A stretch of 64,000 nucleotides of DNA, taken from Polynucleobacter hallstattensis (GTDB lineage: Bacteria > Pseudomonadota > Gammaproteobacteria > Burkholderiales > Burkholderiaceae). Position 1 is the stretch's first letter. The number at the start of each line of letters is the position of its first letter. Of this stretch, positions 24,320 through 33,196 are shown one piece after another. Where the stretch lies: positions 434,001-498,000 of the forward strand of contig NZ_JACVPO010000001.1 of the NCBI RefSeq assembly GCF_018881835.1, written 5' to 3'. The notes below the pieces were generated by a model. It searched no databases. It was not told the DNA's origin and saw only the letters and a program-made list of their open reading frames with translations. The translations under genes and the position numbers were made by a program.

Positions 24320-26314
24320 TTAGACCCTTGCTTCTCGTTTTAATTCAGTAAAAGCTTTATTCAACCCATCAAACTCACCTTGCCATAACTGTAGATCACG
24401 CATTACCTGTTTAGCATCCATACCCAAGAGCTCGATGGCTTCCAAAGAGATCTGCGGCGCTTGTACTTCTAGGGGTGTTGCTTGCTCTAATGCAGTGGCT
24501 AGCGTTGAACGCATTTTCGATACAGTAGCCTCCACTCTCTCGACCAATAAATTTAGCTGTTCTGTTTCGACAGCAAGCTGTTTACTAGAATGGTTATCCA
24601 ATATTGCCAAGTAAAGACGAACGCCCTGTTGCTTTAATGCAGAAAAGGCGTCTTGCAGTTGATCTAAAGGCCCGCCTCTACTGACACCCATCTCTTGGCT
24701 ATACGGTGAATTACTATTTTTATCGGATGCATTTGTACGAATCTGGCCACTCTTCTCATGCAGTGTGTCAATCGAATGTCGTAATTTGATATTGAGTTGC
24801 GCAAGTACTTTAAAGTGCGTATCAATTTTATTAATCCTATTTTTTAGATCATCACTTAATTCAGAAATGACATTCATCACCGTCTTCACATTGAGCTGAT
24901 CTGCCGACTGATCAGAATCGCTGCTTTGCGAATTAGGTTTGGATGTTTTATTGTTTGGCGCACTCGCAAAACCTAAGTCAATTGATCTTAATAATTGACC
25001 GGCAGCCTTAGTTTGTTTAGATGCCCGCTGCAAATCTTGCGCATTACGAGCGGTATTCATAAGCACCATATAGGCACCCAACATAATTCCAAAAGCAGCA
25101 ATGGCTGAAACTAAAATTAATCCCAGAAATCCACCGGCACCCTTAAAGTCAAAATATTGAATCGATTGGGATTTTTTTTGCGCTGCAAGACGCAAAGACC
25201 CATAGTCGTTAGCGAAGTCCTTAATTACCCGCATATTCAAAACATAAGTATTCAGTACTGCTGCACTTTCTTGCGGTAACTTGGAATACCAAGGACTTTG
25301 CGGTACCTTCGGCGCTACATCTGTAGATTTAAGGTTTGATTTACCAGCTGTTTTTTTACCGATATCAATTTCCAGAATCACCTTTTGCTCTAGAACTGCA
25401 GCAAGTGTTTTTTGAAGATCTGATGTTGTAGTAGGGTCAGTGATATTTTTTTGCCAAGCATTATGTGCTTTGACAAAATTATCTATACTTTCTGCATATT
25501 TTTTTACAGCAGATTCAGAGGGTAATTTATCTAACTCTAGCGGTCCTTTAGAGCCAATTAATACCTCACCTGACCTTGCTAAGACAGCCAAATCATTTAA
25601 GCCCTTTTCTTGTGCAAGTATTACTCCAATTGACTGTTCAGTATCTTTAGCGCTTAGTAGCACCTCAAGCGGAGTGGAAGGTTTTGGATTTTTCTTGAAC
25701 TTTTTATCTGACTCTGTCTGCTCAGATCCCTCCTCGTCAATTTTTTTATCAGACATTACGGCATATTTCTCTGGCTTACCGAAAACGACTGACATTAGTT
25801 TAGAGTCCATCCTTTGAAAGAGAGCGATGATCGGATTGTCAGATAGAGGTAACAAAGGAATAGACGATTCCGCTTCTTTAGTTGTGCTGGGTTTTTTGAT
25901 GGCTGGATCTGCCACTCCTCCACTTAAAGACTTCAATGCACTAGGTTCACTAATCCCCTTGCTCGATACTGTAGATACTGAATTAGGACTCAACTCAGAT
26001 TGGTTCTTCAAGTCTGCAGTCGCTGATTTTAAGAAGATCTCGGCTTTTTTTAAGTTCGCAAAAAAAGCGGGTTCAAGGGCGATAGGGCCATTTGTTTGTT
26101 GCTGCAACTCTTTTAAAAAAGGAATCAAACGCAAAACTTCTACTTGCTCACCATCAATCGATTGCAAATACTTGCCCTCAGATACCCAAGAACGCGCAGA
26201 GAAAAAAGCGCCGATACTAGCAGCCAGCACAAGAGCAAACGAAATGTACGATACCCATTGCCAAAAAAGAATTGGGCGCTGGGAAAAGATATGGCTATTA
26301 TTTTTCTTATTCAT
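24320..26314 (-). CDS. PilJ/MCP-like membrane protein without signalling tip
   Basis: 664 residues. Membrane segment at about 17-40, a large periplasmic part (about 41-385) with Ser/Lys/Pro-rich low-complexity stretches, a second membrane segment (GFLGLILVSAIAAFGIMLGA, about 390-412), then a cytoplasmic helical region to the end. The topology and the opening (Q-R-P-I-L-F-W-Q-W) recall PilJ-type chemoreceptors of the Pil-Chp system, but the conserved hairpin tip (E-I-A-x-Q-T-N-L-L-A-L-N) is absent and the cytoplasmic part is short. It probably cannot activate a normal CheA. Lies between the CheW-like and CheA-like genes, all leftward. Confidence 0.6.
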   Translation of the reverse strand: MNKKNNSHIFSQRPILFWQWVSYISFALVLAASIGAFFSARSWVSEGKYLQSIDGEQVEVLRLIPFLKELQQQTNGPIALEPAFFANLKKAEIFLKSATADLKNQSELSPNSVSTVSSKGISEPSALKSLSGGVADPAIKKPSTTKEAESSIPLLPLSDNPIIALFQRMDSKLMSVVFGKPEKYAVMSDKKIDEEGSEQTESDKKFKKNPKPSTPLEVLLSAKDTEQSIGVILAQEKGLNDLAVLARSGEVLIGSKGPLELDKLPSESAVKKYAESIDNFVKAHNAWQKNITDPTTTSDLQKTLAAVLEQKVILEIDIGKKTAGKSNLKSTDVAPKVPQSPWYSKLPQESAAVLNTYVLNMRVIKDFANDYGSLRLAAQKKSQSIQYFDFKGAGGFLGLILVSAIAAFGIMLGAYMVLMNTARNAQDLQRASKQTKAAGQLLRSIDLGFASAPNNKTSKPNSQSSDSDQSADQLNVKTVMNVISELSDDLKNRINKIDTHFKVLAQLNIKLRHSIDTLHEKSGQIRTNASDKNSNSPYSQEMGVSRGGPLDQLQDAFSALKQQGVRLYLAILDNHSSKQLAVETEQLNLLVERVEATVSKMRSTLATALEQATPLEVQAPQISLEAIELLGMDAKQVMRDLQLWQGEFDGLNKAFTELKREARV

Positions 26315-26361
26315 GTAAATGATCTCGACTAGCGATTAAGTGACTGATCTGCATATCGGCC

Positions 26362-26769
26362 TTAAGAGACCCCTACCAAATGATAATCAGCGCCGTTGTG
26401 ATAAAAGAATGAAGAATCAGGTATCGTCTCAGCGTAAAAAGGTCCAACAATGTTATTGACCCTAAAACCCAAACCTTCTTGAGGGCCATTTCTCAGCACA
26501 ATGATCCAAGGTGCACTAGACTGCTTTAGGACCTGCTGCCAATCTACAAAACTATCTCCACGCTGATCAAAGCGCAGTAATTGAAAATGATTACGTAAAC
26601 AAATAGGTTCGCCCTTATAGACTACGACACCATTAATACGCAGATCTTTTATCATCTGCTCGGACTCAGGGTGTAAAAAAACAGCCTGTATTAATTTTGT
26701 TGAAATTGCATAACGACCACCATTAATCCGCATTCCTAACCAGTAATCTTGCATTGGTAATGTTGTCAT
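26362..26769 (-). CDS. CheW-like (PilI-like) adaptor domain protein
   Basis: 135 residues, a single CheW-type beta fold: YWLGMRINGGRYAISTKLIQ, GVVVYKGEPICLRNHFQLLR (the conserved 'G..V.LR' pattern of CheW), then PWIIVLRNGPQEGLGFRVNN and IVGPFYAETI. CheW proteins couple receptors to CheA. The ATG overlaps the stop of the PDZ-protein gene (ATGA), so they are translated together. With the pseudo-receptor and pseudo-CheA it may form a structural rather than signalling array. Confidence 0.7.
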   Translation of the reverse strand: MTTLPMQDYWLGMRINGGRYAISTKLIQAVFLHPESEQMIKDLRINGVVVYKGEPICLRNHFQLLRFDQRGDSFVDWQQVLKQSSAPWIIVLRNGPQEGLGFRVNNIVGPFYAETIPDSSFFYHNGADYHLVGVS

Positions 26770-27794
26770 GACTTTTTTCCTGATTCACGACGTTGATACC
26801 AAAATATGGCAAGTGCCACAGCGAAAATGAGCACGCTGCACACAAAACCAACAAATGCATCCCCGATCCCCGTCATATAAGAGACATTTTTAGCTTCAAT
26901 CTTACGTCTCTGGGAAAAGTAAATATCAATGTTTTCTGTAACCTTTTTACCATGCCAAATAACTACATCTTTGGTTTGTATTCTGACTGGGTTTACACCG
27001 GCTGGATCAATCACGTTTTTTGCAATAGCATTAAGGCGTCTAGCAATTTGCATCAGATCATTAGATACTTCGGCCCTCCAATCTACCGGGATCGTTGACA
27101 ATATATCCCGACGATATAGCTCTGCAAGTCGCTTGGTCTCAACTTCTGTCAGGTAGATAACATCACCAGGAAGGGTAAATTTAATCCCACAATTACTTCC
27201 CGTGATTGTCGACCTATCTGCCATGCGCATTACAACTGTCAAACTATCTTTTTTATTTCTCAATAATTTAACGTTTACATCCGCGGAAATTTTTTCGTTC
27301 AATGCAAGATAAAAACCTAAGGCAGATTCAATCTTTGTTGCATTAACAGATAAGATTAAATCGCCCGGTTTTATGCCTGCTGCCTCAGCAGGTGAGCCAA
27401 GTTCAATTGACTCTACAGTGGGCAATTCAAGTGCAAGCAATGATGCAGAACGTTTGTTTTCAAATTCAGAAAAAAATTGAAAAGCACGATTCACCGCCTC
27501 ATCTGTATTTACTGGAATAATTGCACCATCGACTAATTTTGGAATATCGCTAGGCTTTAAGCGGCGCTGATTTTTATTGAGGCGAACATCAATTTTTTGA
27601 GTTGCAACAAAATCCTCTATTACTGGCATCGCAACTTTAAGCTGCTTTAACTCAGAAGAAGATTCTGATAAATCATTTGCAGCCCCAAGTAGCACCAATA
27701 AAGAGACCGCAAACAGGAATCCAGAAAAGGTTAAAAACCAAAAATAGATATTTTTTTGTGAGTAGAAAGTCATTTTTTCAGTCACAATGATCAT
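26766..27794 (-). CDS. Membrane protein with periplasmic PDZ domain
   Basis: 342 residues. Membrane segments near both ends (YFWFLTFSGFLFAVSLLVLL, about 18-38; and FVGFVCSVLIFAVALAIFWY, about 315-334) enclose a periplasmic body. A PDZ domain is clear at about 125-195: VESIELGSPAEAAGIKPGDL, ILSVNATKIES, then VNVKLLRNKKDSLTVVMRM. There is no protease domain. Start and stop overlap both neighbours (ATGA at 27791-27794 and 26766-26769); AAAGGTG precedes the start. I know no named family for this architecture; a scaffold that binds periplasmic C-termini is a reasonable guess. Confidence 0.7.
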   Translation of the reverse strand: MIIVTEKMTFYSQKNIYFWFLTFSGFLFAVSLLVLLGAANDLSESSSELKQLKVAMPVIEDFVATQKIDVRLNKNQRRLKPSDIPKLVDGAIIPVNTDEAVNRAFQFFSEFENKRSASLLALELPTVESIELGSPAEAAGIKPGDLILSVNATKIESALGFYLALNEKISADVNVKLLRNKKDSLTVVMRMADRSTITGSNCGIKFTLPGDVIYLTEVETKRLAELYRRDILSTIPVDWRAEVSNDLMQIARRLNAIAKNVIDPAGVNPVRIQTKDVVIWHGKKVTENIDIYFSQRRKIEAKNVSYMTGIGDAFVGFVCSVLIFAVALAIFWYQRRESGKKS

Positions 27795-28606
27795 TCACCT
27801 TTGCGCGGCTTAGTATTAACTTTACTTGCAACAAGCTTATCGCTAGCGCTATTTAAAATAAAACGCTTTTTTAACATCTCTACTTCACGATGCTCAGCCA
27901 TTAACTGAACCTCAGTCTTGCGCTTATCCATCAATAGGCGGCAACTAGCAAGATCATCTATCCACTCACCGGATTTCATTTCAATTATGGCTGTTTCCAA
28001 AATCTCTCTGCCAGTTAATTCATTGGCCTTAATACGCACTACGAATAAGCGAGTGCCATCAACATCTCGTAGAGTCAACTCAACAAAATAGGTTCTCGCA
28101 AAGCGATGATTGATAGCGCTAAGCGTGTAGGGGTAATTCTGCAAAGTGAATTGAATAACAGTGCCATCATCTAATGGCATCGGCTCTACCTTAAGCTCTG
28201 TAATACCTGCTTTGGCATGCCATTCCAAATCTGTTTGTTGAGCTTCTACGTTTTTTCGAGGAAAAGCTCTGGTCTCAAAATAAATTTGATAGAGAGTTTC
28301 TGGGAGATGTCGCTCAAATGCAAGGTTTTTTAAGACATCAGCTGTGGAAGTAATGCGCAAGCGCTCAGCCATTAAATCTAACTTCATATTAGCAATCTTT
28401 TGATTGATTACTTCTTCAAGCTGGTTTGTCTTATTTAAGCTTGTCACCATGATAGGTTCAACTGGAACAGAATGGCCGGTATTTTTTACCTCATCAACCA
28501 CTTTGCTGTAAAAATCACGAATAAAAAAATACATCAGTGGAATAAGCATGATCACACTGAGGATCATGATCAATTTTCCACTTGTAAGATTAGTAAACAA
28601 GCTCAT
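27791..28606 (-). CDS. Unknown membrane-anchored protein
   Basis: 271 residues: one N-terminal membrane segment (LIMILSVIMLIPLMYFFIRD, about 12-31), a helical stretch (about 60-110) and a beta-rich periplasmic domain (about 130-205). The C-terminus is charged and helical. No family recognised. Its stop overlaps the start of the PDZ-protein gene, and it follows the PilZ gene by 38 bases, so it belongs to the same operon. Confidence 0.65.
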   Translation of the reverse strand: MSLFTNLTSGKLIMILSVIMLIPLMYFFIRDFYSKVVDEVKNTGHSVPVEPIMVTSLNKTNQLEEVINQKIANMKLDLMAERLRITSTADVLKNLAFERHLPETLYQIYFETRAFPRKNVEAQQTDLEWHAKAGITELKVEPMPLDDGTVIQFTLQNYPYTLSAINHRFARTYFVELTLRDVDGTRLFVVRIKANELTGREILETAIIEMKSGEWIDDLASCRLLMDKRKTEVQLMAEHREVEMLKKRFILNSASDKLVASKVNTKPRKGE

Positions 28607-28644
28607 GCCTTTAGCTTCATAAAATTAGGGTGCAAACACTGTGA

Positions 28645-29406
28645 TTATTCACACCAACTAGCCGACGCATACCAACGATTTAAGCGTCCTTGTACACGGG
28701 CATTTTCAATGGCATTTCTAGTGGACTCAAAATCTTTGAGTGCATTCTTGCTAGGGTTGTACAACTCGCAACCCGCTCGAATTCGATCAAGCGCCTTACC
28801 AGGTCGCACATTTCGGATAATTAAGTCAATACCACCTGAGCGGGACTTTTGGCGCTCAAAGTATCCTGAATGCCAATATCGCCCCACTTCAACCTCTGTT
28901 GCGCCCAAACGAATATCTAGCAAAATACCATGATCAGAAATATCACTCACTCTTGCCAGCAATTCTTGACCAGCCCCCAGTGACAAAACGAAATTAAACT
29001 GCTCATCACTAGGCCCCAATGTCCTAAACTCTTTACGACGCTGGATCACAATAAGATCTTGCGGCAGTGCGCAGGTTATCAAACTACCATCTTCATGCAT
29101 CCTAAAGTCACTAGACAGAAACTGCATCTTTGAGTTTTCATTGCAGGCTACAACAATCTGACTAGTGCCAATAATGCTGCTGAGCCCCCTAGGAGGCTCG
29201 GTCTCCGGCTTCATCACGAGTAATCCTTTATAAATATCAAGGACAGTTACCGCAAACTCTGAGCCAGATCCATCAATGGCATGCACCCCTGCCAATGGGG
29301 TTTTACTAATCTCTCGGAGCATGGTTTTAGCAATAGCCGAGTGCTCTATGTGGAATTGAGGATCTATTTTTTCAATTAATTCGGGGAGATAGGTAATGAT
29401 AGGCAT
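28645..29406 (-). CDS. YcgR-like PilZ-domain flagellar brake protein
   Basis: 253 residues from ATG 29406 (MPIITYLPEL); the longer frame to 29535 overlaps the upstream gene and adds an unrelated sequence. N-terminal YcgR-type domain (about 1-115), then a PilZ domain with both c-di-GMP motifs: RRKEFR (RxxxR at 124-128) and DISDHG (DxSxxG at 155-160). YcgR proteins bind c-di-GMP and slow the flagellar motor through FliG or MotA. It heads the run that ends in flgAMN, linking that run to motility. A GGDEF enzyme is encoded nearby at 31874-32650. Confidence 0.88.
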   Translation of the reverse strand: MPIITYLPELIEKIDPQFHIEHSAIAKTMLREISKTPLAGVHAIDGSGSEFAVTVLDIYKGLLVMKPETEPPRGLSSIIGTSQIVVACNENSKMQFLSSDFRMHEDGSLITCALPQDLIVIQRRKEFRTLGPSDEQFNFVLSLGAGQELLARVSDISDHGILLDIRLGATEVEVGRYWHSGYFERQKSRSGGIDLIIRNVRPGKALDRIRAGCELYNPSKNALKDFESTRNAIENARVQGRLNRWYASASWCE

Positions 29407-29422
29407 ATAGATTGGAATTAAG

Positions 29423-29845
29423 TTAAGGATTGCAGACTTGTTTTTGTATGATTGCCAGAGCGCTTTCCTCGGGCACTGGATCATCCGCCAAGTTGAAGCC
29501 AGTCTCTGTTTGTAAAACCTTCTTACCCTGTGCATTTGGTTCGGAGTATTGAATGGTAGCCAAGGTGGAGTAAGTCATATATTTACAATTGAATAAAATA
29601 TTGCTGCGCACTGATCCAATGCGTTGTTTCGTGGGCTCATCTATTTTTTGACGATTGGTAATAATCCACACCTTTTTTGACTCTGGAGGCAATGCCTTAA
29701 TAGAGCTTTTATAGTAAGCAATGGAATACCCTCTTTTGTCCAAAACTGTGACCATGTCATTTTCGGCCTGAGTCATTGCAAAGCTTGACCCCAATGGGCC
29801 TAAAAGCAAAACAAAGGTAAAAAAAAGGGGGTGGTAATAAATCAT
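29423..29845 (-). CDS. Secreted protein, surface-adhesin-E-like
   Basis: 140 residues with a signal peptide (FFTFVLLLGPLGSSFA). The mature part has the pattern of small periplasmic or surface proteins grouped as adhesin E-like: VWIITNRQKIDEPTKQRIGS, then NCKYMTYSTLATIQYSEPNA, including a conserved Cys in the middle and one near the end (KQVCNP). The family is poorly characterised, so function is open. Stops 17 bases before the PilZ gene. Confidence 0.6.
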   Translation of the reverse strand: MIYYHPLFFTFVLLLGPLGSSFAMTQAENDMVTVLDKRGYSIAYYKSSIKALPPESKKVWIITNRQKIDEPTKQRIGSVRSNILFNCKYMTYSTLATIQYSEPNAQGKKVLQTETGFNLADDPVPEESALAIIQKQVCNP

Positions 29846-29983
29846 GTAAATAAGCCAAATGAATGGATTATTATACGGAGTTATGGGCTAATTAAGCTGC
29901 CCGGGAGACTTTTTCCTCTTTTTGGGGGGATTTCGGAATAATCCTAAATTAGCCCCAAATAAACATCAATTGCATGCCATTCA

Positions 29984-30166
29984 TTACCCATCAGACTTAC
30001 CTTCTGAGGATTCCTCAATAGCAAGAGACTCCTTGTCGGTCACATTCTTGACCCAATAGCGTGCAGCCGCAATATTAGTTGTGTAAAAAGCGATTTTGTT
30101 GTTTTTTTCTATGGTGTAAAAGCGATCACCACGTATACGGTGCTCTGTAATGACAGGATTTTCCAT
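29984..30166 (-). CDS. Small hypothetical protein (60 residues)
   Basis: Compact sequence beginning MENPVITEHRIRGDRFYTIE with a beta-like first half and a helical middle (AAARYWVKNVTD). The composition looks protein-like, not random, but the ribosome site is weak and no family is recognised. It precedes the secreted-protein gene by 138 bases in the same direction. Confidence 0.45.
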   Translation of the reverse strand: MENPVITEHRIRGDRFYTIEKNNKIAFYTTNIAAARYWVKNVTDKESLAIEESSEGKSDG

Positions 30167-30474
30167 AATATGAAATGCTTTATATAGTCTATTGACTCCT
30201 TACTACGGTAAGTTTGCCATGTTTGCTTAGATTAATCTAACCTAGATTGCATTAAAAGGTCCAAAAAGATTCTTAACCCTTTAATTTATATAGATTTTTT
30301 ATTATAAATGGTTAGAATGATCGTAGTTGATTGCACTCTACTCTTGCAACCGAGAAACAGATCACATTTAGACTAATTATATGAGCCGAATGCCTCCAAA
30401 AACCCTCTTTTACAACGTTGAGTTAGGTCAGCAACGATAGAATTTTCACTAGCGAACCACAAGAAAATATAAAA
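30167..30474. promoter_or_regulatory. rpoN upstream region with TTTGCC repeat and palindrome
   Basis: 308 AT-rich bases. TTTGCC-ATG-TTTGCT-TAG at 30213-30230 repeats the 9-bp-period direct repeat of the fliF/fleS region. It runs into a perfect 14-bp palindrome TTAGATTAATCTAA (30227-30240). No gene is visible. rpoN transcription should start in this region, but I could not fix -35/-10 boxes. Confidence 0.4.
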
Positions 30475-31869
30475 ATGGCTATTTCGCTTAATACTAGAGT
30501 AAGTCAGCAGGTCACCCTAACACCTCAACTGCAACAAACAATCCGGTTATTGCAGTTATCCAATAACGAACTAGAGCAGGAATTAGCAAAGGCCGCCGAA
30601 GATAACCCCTTACTGGAGTTTGAGCCTAATCCAGAAATTGAGTTTAATGTCTCACAATCTTCTGAACGGGTTGAACAGACACAAAACTCATGGACCTCAA
30701 GCAATAGAGCATCGCAGGACGACGACGACGACTGGGCAGAGCGCTTTGAGCGCATAGCTCATCAACAAACCCTTTTAGAGTATGTCGAGGAGCAAATTCA
30801 TCTCCTTCATGTCGACCCGCAAGAGCGGTTGATCATTACCTATCTTGCAGGCTGTCTGGACGACAGAGGTTACCTAATCGATGATCTCGAGTCAATTCAT
30901 GCTGAGATCAAAAATGAGCTTGATAGTCCAGAATCAAGCACGCTTTATCTAATAGAGTCTGCACTAAAAAAACTGCAATCACTTGATCCGCCCGGCATTG
31001 GTGGACGCAATTTAGCGGAATGTCTCTCACTGCAAATTGATCGTATTTTGGAAAAACCCACCCACGATCAATCGGCATGGGAGCTAGCCAAATATATTGT
31101 CAATACCCATTTAAACAAGGTTGGCTCAAAAGATTGGCTCAAGATCAAACAGGCTAGCAACAAAACTGAAGCGGAAGTCCTCAAAGCAGTAGAGCTTATA
31201 CGCAGCTTGCAACACAATCCAGGCGCTTACTTTGACCGTGAGAACGACCAATGGATTCTGCCTGATGTAGTGGTCAAATCCATAAATAACTTATGGGTTG
31301 TCGAATCAAACCCCAATGCTAGGCCACGTATTTCTCTCAATAGTGAGTACGCCAAAATACTGAAAGAGAGCGGGCAAGGAAAAGCTGATGGAGTCTTAAA
31401 ACAAAAAATTCTAGAAGCAAGTTGGCTTATCAAAAATATTGCTCAGAGAGAAGATACGATCCTCAGAGTAGCAAATGAAATAGTCAAACACCAGCAAAAG
31501 TTTTTTTCCATGGGTGCAATTGGAATGAAGCCACTTGTTCTTCGTGAAATAGCAGAAACTTTAGAAATGCATGAATCAACAATTTCGAGAGTGACGACAC
31601 AAAAATATTTATCTTGTCCGCTAGGTATTTTTGAATTCAAATACTTTTTCAGTAGCCAATTAAATTCTGATAAAGGTGTCGCAATTTCCTCAACTGCAAT
31701 TCAGGAACTAATTAAGCGAATTATCCAAGAAGAATCAGCGATAAAGCCTATCTCTGATAGCAGAATTGCTAAGTTACTGGGTGATCAAGGCTATGAAATT
31801 GCTAGGCGAACGGTAGCCAAATATCGAGAAGGGATGCGTATTCCAGCAGTGCACCTTCGAAAAAAATAA
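30475..31869 (+). CDS. rpoN: RNA polymerase sigma-54 factor RpoN
   Basis: 464 residues. Region I is Gln/Leu-rich (VTLTPQLQQTIRLLQLSNNE, NPLLEFEPNP), region II is short and acidic (DDDDDWAERFERI), then the core-binding domain and the DNA-binding domain ending with the exact RpoN box ARRTVAKYRE at 443-452. It serves -24/-12 promoters with AAA+ activators such as the FleR-like protein. An isolated rpoN (no lptB, hpf or ptsN neighbours visible) embedded among motility genes suggests a flagella-dedicated copy, but that cannot be decided from this window. Confidence 0.97.
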   Translation: MAISLNTRVSQQVTLTPQLQQTIRLLQLSNNELEQELAKAAEDNPLLEFEPNPEIEFNVSQSSERVEQTQNSWTSSNRASQDDDDDWAERFERIAHQQTLLEYVEEQIHLLHVDPQERLIITYLAGCLDDRGYLIDDLESIHAEIKNELDSPESSTLYLIESALKKLQSLDPPGIGGRNLAECLSLQIDRILEKPTHDQSAWELAKYIVNTHLNKVGSKDWLKIKQASNKTEAEVLKAVELIRSLQHNPGAYFDRENDQWILPDVVVKSINNLWVVESNPNARPRISLNSEYAKILKESGQGKADGVLKQKILEASWLIKNIAQREDTILRVANEIVKHQQKFFSMGAIGMKPLVLREIAETLEMHESTISRVTTQKYLSCPLGIFEFKYFFSSQLNSDKGVAISSTAIQELIKRIIQEESAIKPISDSRIAKLLGDQGYEIARRTVAKYREGMRIPAVHLRKK

Positions 31870-31873
31870 ACCC

Positions 31874-32650
31874 TTAAGAATAAAACTCAATGTAATTCTT
31901 CCCAGCATTTTTAGCAAGGTACATTGCTTTATCAGCCCTTTCAACTAAATCCATCGAACTGAGACTCATATCATCCATGATTGCGATACCAATACTTGCA
32001 CCCAGCAGTAACTGCAATGGTTCTTTAGATCTAGGCTGAATAGGTTGCGAGATTGCTGTTAGCAAACGATTGGCTAATTGACTGACTAAATCTTTGTTAG
32101 TGATATCTTGTAACGCTAAAACAAACTCATCACCACCCCAACGACAGGCTAAATCCTGCGCGCGAATGGATGCAGAGATCCGTCTGCCGATGATTGATAT
32201 CACCTCGTCTCCAGCGCCATGACCGTACTGATCATTGATTGCCTTAAAGTCATCTAAATCGACAAAGATTATTGCCGTTAAATTAGTGTGCTTAAGAGGC
32301 TTCGATAAAACATAATTAAGTTTTTCCAAGAAACTAGTCCGCTCCAATAAGCCAGTTAAATGGTCATGCCTGGTTTTGGTGTCAAACTCTTCGCCATAAA
32401 TCATCAGATCCAACACTCGACGCTCAATAGCTGTTGCATTACTATCTCGATGAAAATATTTTAATAAATCATTTTGATCTACAGTTTTTACAAGCTGCTG
32501 TAGCTTAGCAACTAAGTTTGAAAAATGCTCAGCTACTTGAATTGGATCATCAGCATCCAATGCTTCGCTTACATTGGGGGCGTTGCGATTACGACCTGTT
32601 TCTTTAGTAATAGCATTGTCAACAACAATTTTTTTTTGGTCTCTGCCCAT
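31874..32650 (-). CDS. Diguanylate cyclase (GGDEF domain)
   Basis: 258 residues, soluble. Residues 1-90 form an acidic helical region without a recognised sensor. The GGDEF domain starts at about 95 (HDHLTGLLERTSF) and contains VDLDDFKAINDQYGHGAGDE, the active-site GGDEF at 172-176 and an inhibitory I-site RAQD at 163-166, so it should be an active, product-inhibited c-di-GMP synthase. Convergent with rpoN, four bases apart. It probably feeds the PilZ protein at 28645-29406, by inference from proximity. Confidence 0.92.
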   Translation of the reverse strand: MGRDQKKIVVDNAITKETGRNRNAPNVSEALDADDPIQVAEHFSNLVAKLQQLVKTVDQNDLLKYFHRDSNATAIERRVLDLMIYGEEFDTKTRHDHLTGLLERTSFLEKLNYVLSKPLKHTNLTAIIFVDLDDFKAINDQYGHGAGDEVISIIGRRISASIRAQDLACRWGGDEFVLALQDITNKDLVSQLANRLLTAISQPIQPRSKEPLQLLLGASIGIAIMDDMSLSSMDLVERADKAMYLAKNAGKNYIEFYS

Positions 32651-32734
32651 TTCAACTCTCTATATTAGGTAGCCAAACTTTACAGCAGAGGATGGGCGAT
32701 CTACATACTCATCCTAAATGAATCAATATCTAAC

Positions 32735-33196
32735 TTAATTGCAAACAATCTTCTTGATGTCTGACTCCGTGGTAGTGGATTCAATTTTCATGACGTTGGA
32801 TTTATTTTTCTCAGAGTAAATTTCGTTGAGCTTTTTTGTTTTAGGATCAAAGTACATGTAAGAAATTAGATAATAAAACGTAGTGTTTTCCTTGCAATCA
32901 AGGGCGCCACTTGCACTAAATAGATTGAAATTTTGACTATTTGGGGCAACTTGATTTTCATTGAAATGTGCGGAAACAGTAAACCAAACATAAGGCCCCT
33001 CGGCCTTTCCCCAGCCTGACAACAAATACAGGGTACTTTGAGTATTTTTACTCAAAATAATATCTTTATCGTTTGCCGCCTTTGGTTCAGGTTTTTGTAA
33101 ATTGGACTTCAGGGATTGGGGTTCTTGCGAAGATTTAGCAGGGACGATCGTCACCCACAATGACAAGAGTAAAAAGCTTATGACAAATTTCATCAC
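32735..33196 (-). CDS. Secreted hypothetical protein
   Basis: 153 residues with signal peptide (FVISFLLLSLWVTIVPA), a Lys/Pro/Ser-rich linker, then a small beta domain with two Cys (ALDCKENTTFYYLISYMYFD and final KKIVCN). The mid-Cys plus terminal-Cys layout resembles the protein at 29423-29845, so both may belong to the same small adhesin-E-like group. Overlaps the preceding gene by four bases (ATGA). Confidence 0.6.
   Translation of the reverse strand: MMKFVISFLLLSLWVTIVPAKSSQEPQSLKSNLQKPEPKAANDKDIILSKNTQSTLYLLSGWGKAEGPYVWFTVSAHFNENQVAPNSQNFNLFSASGALDCKENTTFYYLISYMYFDPKTKKLNEIYSEKNKSNVMKIESTTTESDIKKIVCN

Noticed and set aside
25827..26318. 163-residue frame opposite the PilJ-like gene
   Set aside because: The leftward gene has membrane segments and consistent operon spacing, while this frame has no motif or ribosome site.
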